Shown: positions 32,699 through 41,196 of the stretch, piece by piece
Position numbering within the stretch: the first letter of the stretch is position 1
Layout: each line of letters begins with the position of its first letter
NCBI GenBank assembly: GCA_013289665.1
Contig: JABCZN010000024.1
Coordinates: forward strand, 1-41,237
Source: Acidobacteriota bacterium
Lineage (GTDB): Bacteria; Acidobacteriota; Terriglobia; Acidiferrales; UBA7541
Direction: 5' to 3'
DNA length: 41,237 nt
Notes under the pieces: model-generated
What the model saw: only the letters and a program-made list of their open reading frames with translations
Told to the model about the DNA's origin: nothing
Databases searched by the model: none
Position numbers and translations under genes: made by a program

Positions 32699-32790
32699 GG
32701 AAAACAGAAAATGGAAATTGGAAAACAGAAGGGTCAAAGGCAAGACTTAACACAGAGTGCACAGAGTTAAGCGCACGGAGAACGCAGAGG
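32699..32790 (+). repeat. tdh-kbl spacer made of short direct repeats
   Basis: ggaaaacagaa occurs twice 21 bp apart (32699-32709, 32720-32730), followed by CACAGAG twice (32751-32757, 32760-32766) and related cacggag/cgcagagg units. These resemble dispersed CACAGAG-type repeats of some soil bacteria. The unit interrupts an otherwise compact operon. Confidence 0.5.
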
Positions 32791-32804
32791 TCGGAGAAGA
32801 AGAG

Positions 32805-34019
32805 ATGAGTGAATCGGGAACGCAGGTGATTAAGCAGAATCCGTTGTTGTATGTCACGGAGACGTTGAATGATTTGCGGGTGAAGGGCCTGGCGCCGAAG
32901 TTGCGGGTGCTCGATGGCGAGCAGAAGCCGGTGTGCGTGTTTGACGGGTGCGAGGTGATCAACCTGGCGTCGAATAATTATTTGGGGCTGACGTCGGACA
33001 AGCGATTGCGGAAGGCGTCGGTTGAGGCGGTGCGGAAACTGGGCGTCGGTGCGGGGGCGGTGCGGACGATTGCCGGAACGATGAAGCTGCACATGGAACT
33101 GGAAGAGCAGATTGCGAAATTCAAGAATGTGGAAGCTTGCGTGGTGTTTCAGTCGGGGTTCACGGCGAACGCGGGAACGGTTTCGGCGGTGCTCGGCAAA
33201 GAGGACCTGATCATTTCGGACGAGCTGAACCACGCTTCGATTATTGATGGGGCACGGCTTTCGAAGGCGATGATCAAGGTGTTCAAGCACAAGGATGTGA
33301 CTGATTGCGAGCGGATTTTGCAGGAACACGCGGCGTTCCCGGGGAAGAAGCTGATTATTACGGATGGCGTGTTTTCGATGGATGGCGATATTGCGCCGCT
33401 GCCGGAGCTTTGCCGCCTGGCGGAAGACTACGGTTGCATCATGATGGTGGACGACGCGCACGCGAGCGGCGTATTGGGGCGCGGCGGGCGCGGGACGGTG
33501 GATCATCACCAGTGCCACGGGCGCGTGCACATCCAGGTGGGAACGCTGAGCAAGGCGATCGGGTCGATGGGCGGATATGTTTGCGGTTCACGGGATTTGA
33601 TTGAATTTTTGTATTTGCGGGCGCGGCCGTTTTTGTTTTCGACTTCGCACCCACCGGCCACGGCGGCGGCTTGCCAGGCGGCGTTTCGACTGCTGGATTC
33701 ACCGGATGGCGAGAAGCTGGTCGAGAAGCTGTGGGCGAACACGAAGTTTTTCAAGCGTGAATTGAAGAAGCGCGGGTTTCAGTTCAAGACGAGCGAGACG
33801 CCGATTGTGCCGATTCACGTGGGCGACGGGGCGAAGGCGTATGAATTTTCGCGGAAATTGTTTGACGCGGGAGTGTTTGCGCCTGCCGTTGCGTATCCGA
33901 CGGTGGCGGAAGGCAAGGCGCGGCTGCGGGCCATAGTGAGCGCGGCGCATAAGAGGGAGCACCTGCTGAAGGCGGCGGATATACTTGCGGAAGTGGCGAA
34001 ACCGCTGGGGATTGTCTGA
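32805..34019 (+). CDS. kbl: glycine C-acetyltransferase (2-amino-3-ketobutyrate CoA ligase)
   Basis: 404 residues from ATG 32805 (preceded by GGAGAAGAAGAG). A PLP enzyme of the alpha-oxoamine synthase family that cleaves 2-amino-3-ketobutyrate with CoA to glycine and acetyl-CoA. INLASNNYLGLTSDKRLRKA is the conserved N-terminal block; DELNHASIIDGARLS and MMVDDAHASGVLGRGGRG bind the cofactor, and GTLSKAIGSMGGY contains the PLP lysine (about residue 249). It follows tdh by 107 bp on the same strand. The pairing separates it from KAS-type relatives such as BioF. Confidence 0.94.
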   Translation: MSESGTQVIKQNPLLYVTETLNDLRVKGLAPKLRVLDGEQKPVCVFDGCEVINLASNNYLGLTSDKRLRKASVEAVRKLGVGAGAVRTIAGTMKLHMELEEQIAKFKNVEACVVFQSGFTANAGTVSAVLGKEDLIISDELNHASIIDGARLSKAMIKVFKHKDVTDCERILQEHAAFPGKKLIITDGVFSMDGDIAPLPELCRLAEDYGCIMMVDDAHASGVLGRGGRGTVDHHQCHGRVHIQVGTLSKAIGSMGGYVCGSRDLIEFLYLRARPFLFSTSHPPATAAACQAAFRLLDSPDGEKLVEKLWANTKFFKRELKKRGFQFKTSETPIVPIHVGDGAKAYEFSRKLFDAGVFAPAVAYPTVAEGKARLRAIVSAAHKREHLLKAADILAEVAKPLGIV

Positions 34020-34246
34020 AGCTGTTCTCCCTGATTCGTCGAGGGCATGTAATTCTTTCCTTCCAAGAGCGTTTTGCACAGGTTGGGCACGGGTTTTCCA
34101 ACGATTCCTTCGCGTATCGTATTGATAATAAGGAACGTAGCCTTGGCATACGATTTGCGGATATCAAATCGAGCTCCCGCTGCCCTTGTGTTCTATGGGC
34201 CAGCCCAGCTCGCTAAATCGTGAAAATACGGGAGGAGGATTCATTC

Positions 34247-35167
34247 ATGAAGCGCACATGGTTTGTATTCATGGCAGGAATTCTGTTCGCTGGCGGCGTC
34301 GCCGCACAAACGCAAACGGAAGCGCAGGCAGGCGCGCAGGCGGGCGGGCAGACCTCTGTCGCGGCCGGAAAGGCGCAAGCGCAGGGGTCGGGTTCCGGTT
34401 CGGCAGCGTCAGGGCAGAACGGGCAAACCAATGCATCGCTTGGAAGCGGCGCAGCGATCAATGCGGAGTTGAGCGCGCCGGTTGATTCGAAGAAGGCGAA
34501 GCCGGGGGATCCGGTTGCCGCGCGCACGACCGAACCGACAAAATCGAATGCTAAGACGGTGATACCGAAGGGATCGAAACTTGTGGGACATGTGACCCAG
34601 GCTTCGGCTCGCGCAAAGGGAGATTCGGAATCGGCGCTGGGCATCGTGTTTGACAAAGCGATCCTGAAGAACGGCCAGGAAGTGCCGTTGAACGTTCGGA
34701 TCCAGGCTTTGGCATCGGCGCAATCGGCGGCTACCGCAAATGCCGGCGAAGACCTGGCCGCGGCGGGCGGTGCCGGAGCGTATACCGCTGGGTCGGGCAG
34801 GGCCGCGGGTGGGGGAGCGCTGGGAGGAGTGACCTCAACGGCAGGCGGAGCTGCGGGCACGGTAACGAATACGGCCGCGAGCGCCGGCAGTACGGCAGGC
34901 GGAGCGCTCGATTCCACGGCTCATCTGGCGACGAATACCGTCGCGGGGAGCAAGGGAGCTGTCGGCGGCCTGAATGCCCGAGGTCAGTTGACGTCGAGCA
35001 GCCAGGGAGTCTTCGGGCTCGAGGGAGTGAACTTAAGTTCGGCGACGGCTGGTGCGGCGCAAGGCTCGCTTATTACCTCCACGGGGAAGAATCTGCATCT
35101 GGACAGCGGCACGCAGATACTGCTGGTGACGCAGACGGCAGGCGCGGCAGAAACACCGAAACCGTAA
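34247..35167 (+). CDS. secreted Gly/Ala/Ser-rich protein, possible beta-barrel (TrbI-like) segment
   Basis: 306 residues with GGAGGAGG just before ATG 34247. A signal peptide (MKRTWFVFMAGILFAGGVAA) is followed by a low-complexity Gln/Ala/Gly tract (about 22-75). Residues about 75-165 form a folded segment: INAELSAPVDSKKAKPGDPV, TVIPKGSKLVGHVTQASARA, FDKAILKNGQEVPLNVRIQA, resembling the barrel of TrbI/VirB10-like or pilus-anchor proteins. A second Gly/Ala/Thr-rich tract (about 175-265) precedes a short C-terminal strand region (LHLDSGTQILLVTQTA). Similar proteins are frequent in acidobacteria but uncharacterised. No conjugation genes adjoin it. Envelope or extracellular location is inferred. 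Confidence 0.75.
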   Translation: MKRTWFVFMAGILFAGGVAAQTQTEAQAGAQAGGQTSVAAGKAQAQGSGSGSAASGQNGQTNASLGSGAAINAELSAPVDSKKAKPGDPVAARTTEPTKSNAKTVIPKGSKLVGHVTQASARAKGDSESALGIVFDKAILKNGQEVPLNVRIQALASAQSAATANAGEDLAAAGGAGAYTAGSGRAAGGGALGGVTSTAGGAAGTVTNTAASAGSTAGGALDSTAHLATNTVAGSKGAVGGLNARGQLTSSSQGVFGLEGVNLSSATAGAAQGSLITSTGKNLHLDSGTQILLVTQTAGAAETPKP

Positions 35168-35293
35168 ACAGTATTAAAACGGAACTAGGAAAGGGCGCAT
35201 TCAGTTGTGCCCTTTCGTTTTGTTGACAAGTGGCTAGCCTTGGAAGACGGGCCCAGCAAAACGAGAGAACCCCAAGAGCACAGCCAGGAATCA

Positions 35294-35317
35294 ACCCGCA
35301 AAATGCGCGGGATGGGG
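35294..35317. repeat. dispersed hairpin repeat, copy 4 (partial)
   Basis: cccgcaaaatgcgcgggatgggg: CCCGC pairs with GCGGG allowing a small loop, followed by the family's atgggg. Located 80-110 bp upstream of polA. Confidence 0.45.
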
Positions 35318-35393
35318 CGGCGGTGGCTGTGCCACACAGAGACGGCCGCATTTTTGCTCCTCCTGGCAGGCGGCCAGTGACATGAGGCTTTGC

Positions 35394-35399
35394 TATACT
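35394..35399 (+). promoter_or_regulatory. -10 box of polA
   Basis: TATACT ends seven bases before the polA ATG. No good -35 at 16-18 bp and no Shine-Dalgarno is visible. If used, transcription would start at or next to the ATG, giving a leaderless message. Confidence 0.4.
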
Positions 35400-35406
35400 C
35401 GCCGGC

Positions 35407-38058
35407 ATGTCTTCTCCCGCGAAAAAACTGTTCCTTGTGGACGCAATGGCGCATATCTACCGGGCGTTTTATGCGCCGATGAACCGGATGAACGCGCCGA
35501 GCGGCATTCCGACCAAGGTGCCGTTCCTATTCGCGAATATCGTGCGGAGGTTGCTGAAGGATTACGAGCCGGAGTACGTGGCGATTGTTTTTGACACGCG
35601 GCAGCCGACGTTTCGCGACAAATTGTTTGAAAACTACAAGGCGCAACGCCCGCCGATGCCGGATGAGATGAGCATGCAGCTGCCGTACGTGCGGCGGCTT
35701 TGCGAGGCGATGCGGCTGCCGATTCTGGAGCTGGATGGGTATGAAGCGGACGACGTGATCGGCACGATGGCCAAAAAGGCGGCGAACAAGCTGGATGTGC
35801 TGGTCGTCTCAAACGACAAGGACATGATGCAGCTGGTGAATTCCGGGGTGCGGATTTTGCGGACGGGGTCGGGCGGAGCGAAGGCCGACACGATCGTGGA
35901 TGCGGCAAAGGTAACGGAAATCCTGGGAGTGCCGCCGGAGAAAGTGATCGACCTGATGGCGCTGCTGGGCGACACGGTGGACAACATTCCGGGGGCGAAG
36001 GGGATTGGAGAAAAGGGCGCGACGGAGCTGATTCAGAAGTATGGAAGTGTGGAGAGCGCGCTCGATCACGCGGGTGAGGTGACGAACAAGAGATACCGCG
36101 AAGCGCTCGAACAGCAGCGGGAACAAGTGATGATGAGCAAGCAGTTGGCGACGATCAAGGAAGACGTGCCGCTCGAGGTGGATCTGGAGAACTTGCGGGT
36201 GCGTGAGGCGGATCCGGCGGCGCTGGCGGAGCTTTACAGGGAGCTGGGATTCAATTCCTTGTTGAAGGAGTTGCTGGCGAGCGGGGTTGGTGGCGGGGCT
36301 GCCGAAGGCCCCACCCCGGAAGGGGTGAGCAACAAAGACGGCGGAGCGCCGGGGAAGGATTATGCGCAACTTACGAGCGGGGAGGAGTTTAAGGCGTACC
36401 TGGGGAAACTGCCGGCGAAGGCGCAACTGGCGGTGTGGCTCGACCTCGAGACGGGGGAACGCGAAGCGGAGGGATTCGGGACGCGGGTTGCCGGGATTGA
36501 GGTTTCGCAGAGAGAGGGAGAGGGCCGGGCGATTTGGGCGGACGAGAAGAGCGAGGCGATGAAAGCGCTTGCCGCGGCGGTACAGGACGGGAAGCGGACG
36601 AAGATTGTGCACGACCCGAAGCTGTTTCAACTGCTGGCGGGCAGCGGGGACGGAATCGAGCACGCTACACAACTCTATTCGTATTTGCTGCGGCCGACGA
36701 CCGCGAACCACAATTTTGCGGATGTGATTTTCCGGCAGTTCAATGTGCCGATCGGCGGAGGCGCGGGAGAGCGCGCGGACTATCTGCAGCGGCTGGCGCC
36801 AGTTTTAAGGAAGGAGGTGGAGGCCCAGGGCCTCGCGGGCGTTTACGAAAAGATTGATCTGCCGCTAGCGGGAGTGCTGGCGGAGATGGAGCGCGCGGGA
36901 ATTCTGGTGGATCCGGCCGCGTTGGGGAAGATGTCGCACTCGATGGAGAAAGAAGTCCGGCGGCTGGAGAAAGAGATCTGGAAGCTGGCCGGACAGGAAT
37001 TCAACGTGAATTCGCCCACCCAACTGGCGGAGATTCTGTTCGACAAGCTGAACCTCGAACCGCCGGCGCGGCGTGGCAAAGGCAAGGTGCGGTCGACGGC
37101 CGCAGACATCCTGGAGGAGATGAAAGAGCAACACGAACTGCCGGGGAAGGTGATCGAGTACCGGGAGATCGCCAAGCTGAAATCCACTTACGTGGACGCG
37201 CTGCCGAAGCTGATTCATCCGGTGACGAAGCGGCTGCATACGAGCTTTTCGCAAACTGGGACGGCGACGGGACGGCTCAGCTCGAGCGATCCGAATCTGC
37301 AGAACATTCCCATTCGCAGCGAACTTGGGCGGGAGATCCGCGCCGCGTTTGTGGCACAAAAGGGGCAAATTCTGCTGTCAGCGGATTATTCGCAAATCGA
37401 GCTACGCATCATGGCGCATTTTTCGAAGGATGCTGTGCTGACGGAAGCCTTCCGAAACGGCGAGGACATCCACGCGCGAACGGCGCAGGAAGTTTTTGGC
37501 GTGGGGCCGATGGCGCAGACAGGGGAACACCGCCGGGCGGCGAAAGCGATTAATTTTGGAATTATCTACGGGCTTTCGGCGTTTGGACTGGCGCAGCAAC
37601 TGGGAATCGAGCAGAAAGAGGCGGCGCAATTCATCAACGCGTATTTTACGAGGTATCGCGGCGTGAAACAGTACCTGGATAATGTGCTCCTGGAGACGCG
37701 GAAGAGTGGAGTGGCGAAGACATTTTTTGGAAGGATCCGGCCGATCCCGGAGATCAGTTCGCCGCAAATGCAGCTTCGGAATTTTGCGGAGCGCACGGCG
37801 CTGAATTCGCCCTTGCAGGGGACGGCGGCGGACCTGATCAAGATGGCGATGATTTCAATTGACGCGCGGTTGAAGAAAGAAAAGCTGGCCGCGAAGATGA
37901 TTCTGCAGGTCCACGACGAATTGCTGTTTGAGCTGCCGGTGAAGGAAAAGAGCAAGCTGGAAAAACTGGTGAAAGAAGAGATGGAGAACGTGCACAAACT
38001 GGTAGTGCCGCTCCTGGTCGAGATAGGAACCGGGCCGAACTGGCGCGACCTGGACTGA
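35407..38058 (+). CDS. polA: DNA polymerase I
   Basis: An 883-residue family A polymerase for Okazaki-fragment processing and repair. Residues about 1-290: 5' nuclease (LFLVDAMAHIYRAFYAP, ELDGYEADDVIGTMA, VVSNDKDMMQLV, GDTVDNIPGAKGIGEKGATE). Residues about 290-325: low-complexity linker containing a short hairpin-coding tract. Residues about 325-490: degenerate 3'-5' exonuclease domain; WLDLETG keeps exo I Asp and Glu, HDPKLFQ keeps an exo II-like Asp, but the exo III YxxxD motif appears as GERADYL. Proofreading is therefore probably weak or lost. Residues about 500-883: polymerase with motif A LSADYSQIELR (about 657), motif B RRAAKAINFGIIYG (about 709) and motif C LQVHDELLFE (about 835), all intact. 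Confidence 0.96.
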   Translation: MSSPAKKLFLVDAMAHIYRAFYAPMNRMNAPSGIPTKVPFLFANIVRRLLKDYEPEYVAIVFDTRQPTFRDKLFENYKAQRPPMPDEMSMQLPYVRRLCEAMRLPILELDGYEADDVIGTMAKKAANKLDVLVVSNDKDMMQLVNSGVRILRTGSGGAKADTIVDAAKVTEILGVPPEKVIDLMALLGDTVDNIPGAKGIGEKGATELIQKYGSVESALDHAGEVTNKRYREALEQQREQVMMSKQLATIKEDVPLEVDLENLRVREADPAALAELYRELGFNSLLKELLASGVGGGAAEGPTPEGVSNKDGGAPGKDYAQLTSGEEFKAYLGKLPAKAQLAVWLDLETGEREAEGFGTRVAGIEVSQREGEGRAIWADEKSEAMKALAAAVQDGKRTKIVHDPKLFQLLAGSGDGIEHATQLYSYLLRPTTANHNFADVIFRQFNVPIGGGAGERADYLQRLAPVLRKEVEAQGLAGVYEKIDLPLAGVLAEMERAGILVDPAALGKMSHSMEKEVRRLEKEIWKLAGQEFNVNSPTQLAEILFDKLNLEPPARRGKGKVRSTAADILEEMKEQHELPGKVIEYREIAKLKSTYVDALPKLIHPVTKRLHTSFSQTGTATGRLSSSDPNLQNIPIRSELGREIRAAFVAQKGQILLSADYSQIELRIMAHFSKDAVLTEAFRNGEDIHARTAQEVFGVGPMAQTGEHRRAAKAINFGIIYGLSAFGLAQQLGIEQKEAAQFINAYFTRYRGVKQYLDNVLLETRKSGVAKTFFGRIRPIPEISSPQMQLRNFAERTALNSPLQGTAADLIKMAMISIDARLKKEKLAAKMILQVHDELLFELPVKEKSKLEKLVKEEMENVHKLVVPLLVEIGTGPNWRDLD
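36312..36327 (+). repeat. hairpin tract inside the polA linker
   Basis: CACCCC-GGAA-GGGGTG, a perfect 6-bp stem, encodes part of the flexible linker (about residues 302-308). Its cacccc/ggggtg arms resemble the intergenic hairpin family. Confidence 0.45.
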
Positions 38059-38218
38059 AGAATTGCCCCGCCGGCCCGGCAAGCGTAAAGCGTTAGAATA
38101 TTCCTGGAAGTCCTGCCCAGCCCACAGGCAACAGATAGGTCACTCGAACACTGCAGATTCCCAATGGCTACGCACCGGCATGCTAGCCTTTCTAGGGATG
38201 AACCTGCGAGGGCTGATG

Positions 38219-40018
38219 ATGGGGCGATCCGGAAAACTGTTCCTGACCCTGGCCATATTCTGGAATGTGGGCTGCAGCGGGGGACAATCCTCGAGCGCTG
38301 GCGGAAATACGAGCGGAATTGCCGTGAGCGTGTTTCCTTCGGCGACGTCAGTGGTGCTTGGGCAGACGGTGCCATTCACCGCGACCGTGACGGGCACGAC
38401 GAACACGGCCGTGAACTGGGAAGTGGGAGGAGTGCCGGGAGGGAATCTGACCGTCGGAACGATTACGGGTGGAGGACTCTATACCGCACCTTTGGCATTG
38501 CCAAATCCTTCCACCTTGGCGGTAACGGCGGTTTCAGAAGCGAACACGGCAAAGATGGGAACGGGCCGCGTGCAGGTGTTTCAATCGAACATAAATCAAA
38601 ACGCGCAGAGCTTGCCGGTCTTGCTGGGGACCTCGGGCGGAAACGTTGACGACAAAAGCGGCCGATTCTGCTGCGGAGGGACGCTGGGGTCGTTGCTGAT
38701 TCGCAGCGGGAGTTTCTACATCTTAAGCAACAACCATGTGCTGGCGAGGAGCGATCAGGCGGCGCCGGGAGAGCCGATTTCGCAGCCGGGAATTATTGAT
38801 ACGAATTGCCAGACGACGGGAACAAATACGGTGGCGAATCTGACGTCATTTGTGAATCTCGTGGCCGCGGGGACGAACGTGGATGCGGCGATTGCGCTGA
38901 TCGTGCCGGGCGGGGTGGATTTGACAGGGAACATTTTGTCGCTGGGATCAACAGCCACGGGAAACACGCCAGATGCAGGGCCGCCGCATCAGGGAAGGGG
39001 AATTCTTGCCTCCATCGGAGAGCAGGTGGCGAAGAGCGGGCGGACTTCCGGGCTGAGCTGCTCCACGGTTTCTGCAACGAACTTGAACACCTCGGTCGCA
39101 TACCAGACAGAATGCAACGGCGGCACGAGTTTCAGCGTGACGTACAGAAATCAGGTTGCGGTGTCCGGCGGAGGGTTCAGTGCTGGAGGAGACTCTGGGT
39201 CGCTGATTGTGGATCAACTGACGGCGGATCCTGTGGCGCTTCTCTACGGGGGATCGGACACGGAGACGGTGGGGAATCCTGTGGGGGATGTGCTGGCGGC
39301 GCTGACGGACCAGCAAGGGAACCAGCCATCGTTTGTGGGAAGCGCTTCGACGCACCAGGTGATCGGGTGCACGCTGGCCGGCGCGGCGGTGAAGGCAGCG
39401 GGGCAAGCTGCAATTTCCGTGGATGCCGCTTCGATTGCGCTGGCGCAGCGGGCGCGTGATCTCTACGCACCGGAGTTGCTGGCGAATCCTTCGATCTACG
39501 CGGTAGGCGTGGCTCCGAGCGTGGATCGCCCAGGAGCAGCCGCGGTGTTGATCGTTGTGAATCCGGGGCAGGAGGCGACGCCACTGCCGGCGACGATAGA
39601 AGGAGTGGGGACGCGAATCGTGGCGATGGAAGGGGCGGTGCCGCATGGAATTATTGAATATGAGGCGGCATTGCGTATCGTTCCAGCCCAAGATGCGTTT
39701 GGGGTGAGCGCGCTTGACAAAACGGAACTGCAGCGGGCGAAGGCGGTTCACGCGGCGCACGTGGATGAATTGATGAAGCAGCCGGGAGTAGAGGGAGTGG
39801 GGATCACGTCGAGCGCCGACGCACCGGGAGAAGCGGCGTTGATGATTTACCTGATCCGCGGGGAAAAGCACAACGCAATTCCAGCGGTGATTGATGGCCT
39901 GCGGACGCGCGCGAGGGAGACGAGCCGGTTTACCGCGGGACGCCGGGGGCAAGAGCCGGAGCGAGGCTGCCGGCTGCCGGCTGCGACTCCGGCGGAGACC
40001 TGGACGGCGAACCCTTAG
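38219..40018 (+). CDS. lipoprotein serine protease with Ig-like domain and duplicated C-terminal module
   Basis: 599 residues from ATG 38219, chosen because GAGGG lies six bases upstream and it yields a compact lipoprotein signal (MGRSGKLFLTLAIFWNVGC). Residues about 30-120 are an Ig-like (BIG-type) domain, VSVFPSATSVVLGQTVPFTA. Residues about 140-380 are a trypsin-like protease: His173 in NNHVLAR, Asp222 in TNVDAAIAL, Ser326 in AGGDSGSL. The C-terminal part contains two similar units of roughly 90 residues: one has YAPELLANPSIYAVGVAPSV and IVVNPGQEATPLPATIEGVG; the other has HVDELMKQPGVEGVGITSSA and YLIRGEKHNAIPAVIDGLRT. It should be anchored to a membrane and act in the periplasm or at the surface. 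Substrate unknown. Alternative starts: 38198, 38216. Confidence 0.82.
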   Translation: MGRSGKLFLTLAIFWNVGCSGGQSSSAGGNTSGIAVSVFPSATSVVLGQTVPFTATVTGTTNTAVNWEVGGVPGGNLTVGTITGGGLYTAPLALPNPSTLAVTAVSEANTAKMGTGRVQVFQSNINQNAQSLPVLLGTSGGNVDDKSGRFCCGGTLGSLLIRSGSFYILSNNHVLARSDQAAPGEPISQPGIIDTNCQTTGTNTVANLTSFVNLVAAGTNVDAAIALIVPGGVDLTGNILSLGSTATGNTPDAGPPHQGRGILASIGEQVAKSGRTSGLSCSTVSATNLNTSVAYQTECNGGTSFSVTYRNQVAVSGGGFSAGGDSGSLIVDQLTADPVALLYGGSDTETVGNPVGDVLAALTDQQGNQPSFVGSASTHQVIGCTLAGAAVKAAGQAAISVDAASIALAQRARDLYAPELLANPSIYAVGVAPSVDRPGAAAVLIVVNPGQEATPLPATIEGVGTRIVAMEGAVPHGIIEYEAALRIVPAQDAFGVSALDKTELQRAKAVHAAHVDELMKQPGVEGVGITSSADAPGEAALMIYLIRGEKHNAIPAVIDGLRTRARETSRFTAGRRGQEPERGCRLPAATPAETWTANP

Positions 40019-40051
40019 CTGCCGTCGATGGGACCTGTTTCTGAATTATGG

Positions 40052-40086
40052 GGCGTCCGCAACGATGCGCGACGCCGTTTTTTTTT
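40052..40086 (+). terminator. intrinsic terminator of the protease gene
   Basis: GGCGTC (40052-40057) pairs with GACGCC (40071-40076), with extra CGC/GCG pairing inside, followed by nine T bases (40078-40086). Confidence 0.75.
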
Positions 40087-40141
40087 GGCAGTGAGGCGTT
40101 ATGATGGAATTCACGATTCCGGACGGAACTGGAGGATGGAG

Positions 40142-40513
40142 ATGGCACACGCGGAGAAATTTCTTGCCCTGGTGAATGATGCGAAAAAGCGGATCAGGGA
40201 GACCAACGTGGCGGATGTGAAGCGCCGCATGGATGCGGGAGAGAAACTCGTGCTGGTGGATGTACGGGAAGAGAGCGAATGGGCGCGGGGTCATCTGCCG
40301 GGAGCGATTCACCTGGGTAAAGGAATTATCGAGCGGGACGTTGAGCAGCGCGTGCCGGACACCGGCGCGAAGATCGTACTGTATTGCGGCGGCGGCTTTC
40401 GCTCGGCGCTCGCGGCCGACAATCTGCAGAAGATGGGTTACACGAACGTGGAATCGATGGATGGCGGGTGGAAAGGCTGGACAGGCGCGGGACTCCCCAC
40501 AGAAAAGGAGTGA
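40142..40513 (+). CDS. rhodanese-like sulfurtransferase
   Basis: 123 residues from ATG 40142, with GGAGG six bases upstream; an ATG at 40136 would add two residues. A single rhodanese domain: LVLVDVREESEWARGHLPGA near residues 38-57, then IVLYCGGGFRSALAADNLQK with active-site Cys at about residue 81, and the closing SMDGGWKGWTGAGLP. It would transfer sulfane sulfur from thiosulfate or a persulfide donor; the true partner is unknown. The active loop CGGGFRS has the length typical of thiosulfate-type single-domain rhodaneses. Cytoplasmic, no signal peptide. Confidence 0.9.
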   Translation: MAHAEKFLALVNDAKKRIRETNVADVKRRMDAGEKLVLVDVREESEWARGHLPGAIHLGKGIIERDVEQRVPDTGAKIVLYCGGGFRSALAADNLQKMGYTNVESMDGGWKGWTGAGLPTEKE

Positions 40514-40782
40514 AGACAAATTGCGCACATGGTCGAGGCGGCCGGGGGGCGTAGGCGCGGAGAACGTCCTATGATTGCCCGCCGGATATGCCGGCAAATC
40601 CGACCCGTGAATGGGAAAAAACTGCAACTACAGGGCCGACCGGGTCATCTGAAATTTGCAACCCGAGCCGCATACGCAGAACTAATGCGGGACAGGGTGG
40701 AAGACTGCGCGAGAGATCAAACCGGCTTCTCTGACGGCTCGCCGATTTTAATCTGAGACCACGGACAGAAAGAAGACCAGAG

Positions 40783-41196
40783 ATGGAGAGCACCAGCACA
40801 GCACAATCTACCGCAGCGAGGCCGGCGGCTAAAGCCGGGGACTTTGTGATCGGCGGGGATCTCCGGGTTCACCGCCTGGGCTTTGGGGCGATGAGAATTA
40901 CAGGCAAGGGAATCTGGGGAGAACCGCGGGATCGAGCCGAAGCGATCCAGGTGCTCAGGAAAGCGGTGGAGCTCGGAATCAATTTTATCGACACCGCGGA
41001 TTCTTACGGGCCGTCGGTGAGCGAGGAAATTATTGCCGAGGCGCTTTACCCGTACCCGAAAGAGCTGGTGATCGCCACGAAAGCCGGGCTGGAACGGCCG
41101 GGGCCGGACCAGTCCTATAAGAGGGAATGTCAAGAGAAAACAGCTTTCCTTCGGCTCAATGCCGATCTTTTTTCGGCATTCAGCCCAACCGAGTGA
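40783..41196 (+). pseudogene. aldo/keto reductase, truncated 3' by foreign sequence
   Basis: The frame starts normally: RVHRLGFGAMRITGKGIWGE (beta1/alpha1), AIQVLRKAVELGINFIDTAD with the catalytic Asp, SYGPSVSEEIIAEAL with the catalytic Tyr, and KELVIATKAGLERPGPDQ with the Lys. After about 41112 the protein stops resembling the family and ends at 41196 after about 137 residues; a full aldo/keto reductase has about 280-340, and the remaining barrel strands and NADP(H)-binding C-terminus are absent. The sequence that follows carries a strong hairpin (41154-41185), suggesting that an inserted element begins here and continues past the window. The product is almost certainly inactive. Confidence 0.75.
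41154..41185. repeat. hairpin in the sequence that truncates the aldo/keto reductase
   Basis: GGCT-c-AATGCCGA, 7-base loop, TCGGCATT-c-AGCC: an 8-bp perfect stem extended by four pairs past one mismatch. T-rich loop. It may be a terminator at the end of an incoming element. Confidence 0.55.

Noticed and set aside
24156..35317. CRISPR-like array from the repeated hairpins
   Set aside because: Copies are kilobases apart, degenerate and without regular spacers or cas genes.
36362..36857. short plus-strand frames inside polA
   Set aside because: Alternative-frame shadows of an intact polymerase gene.
38948..39952. 334-codon minus-strand open frame under the serine protease
   Set aside because: Arg/His-rich shadow; the plus strand carries a complete catalytic triad.
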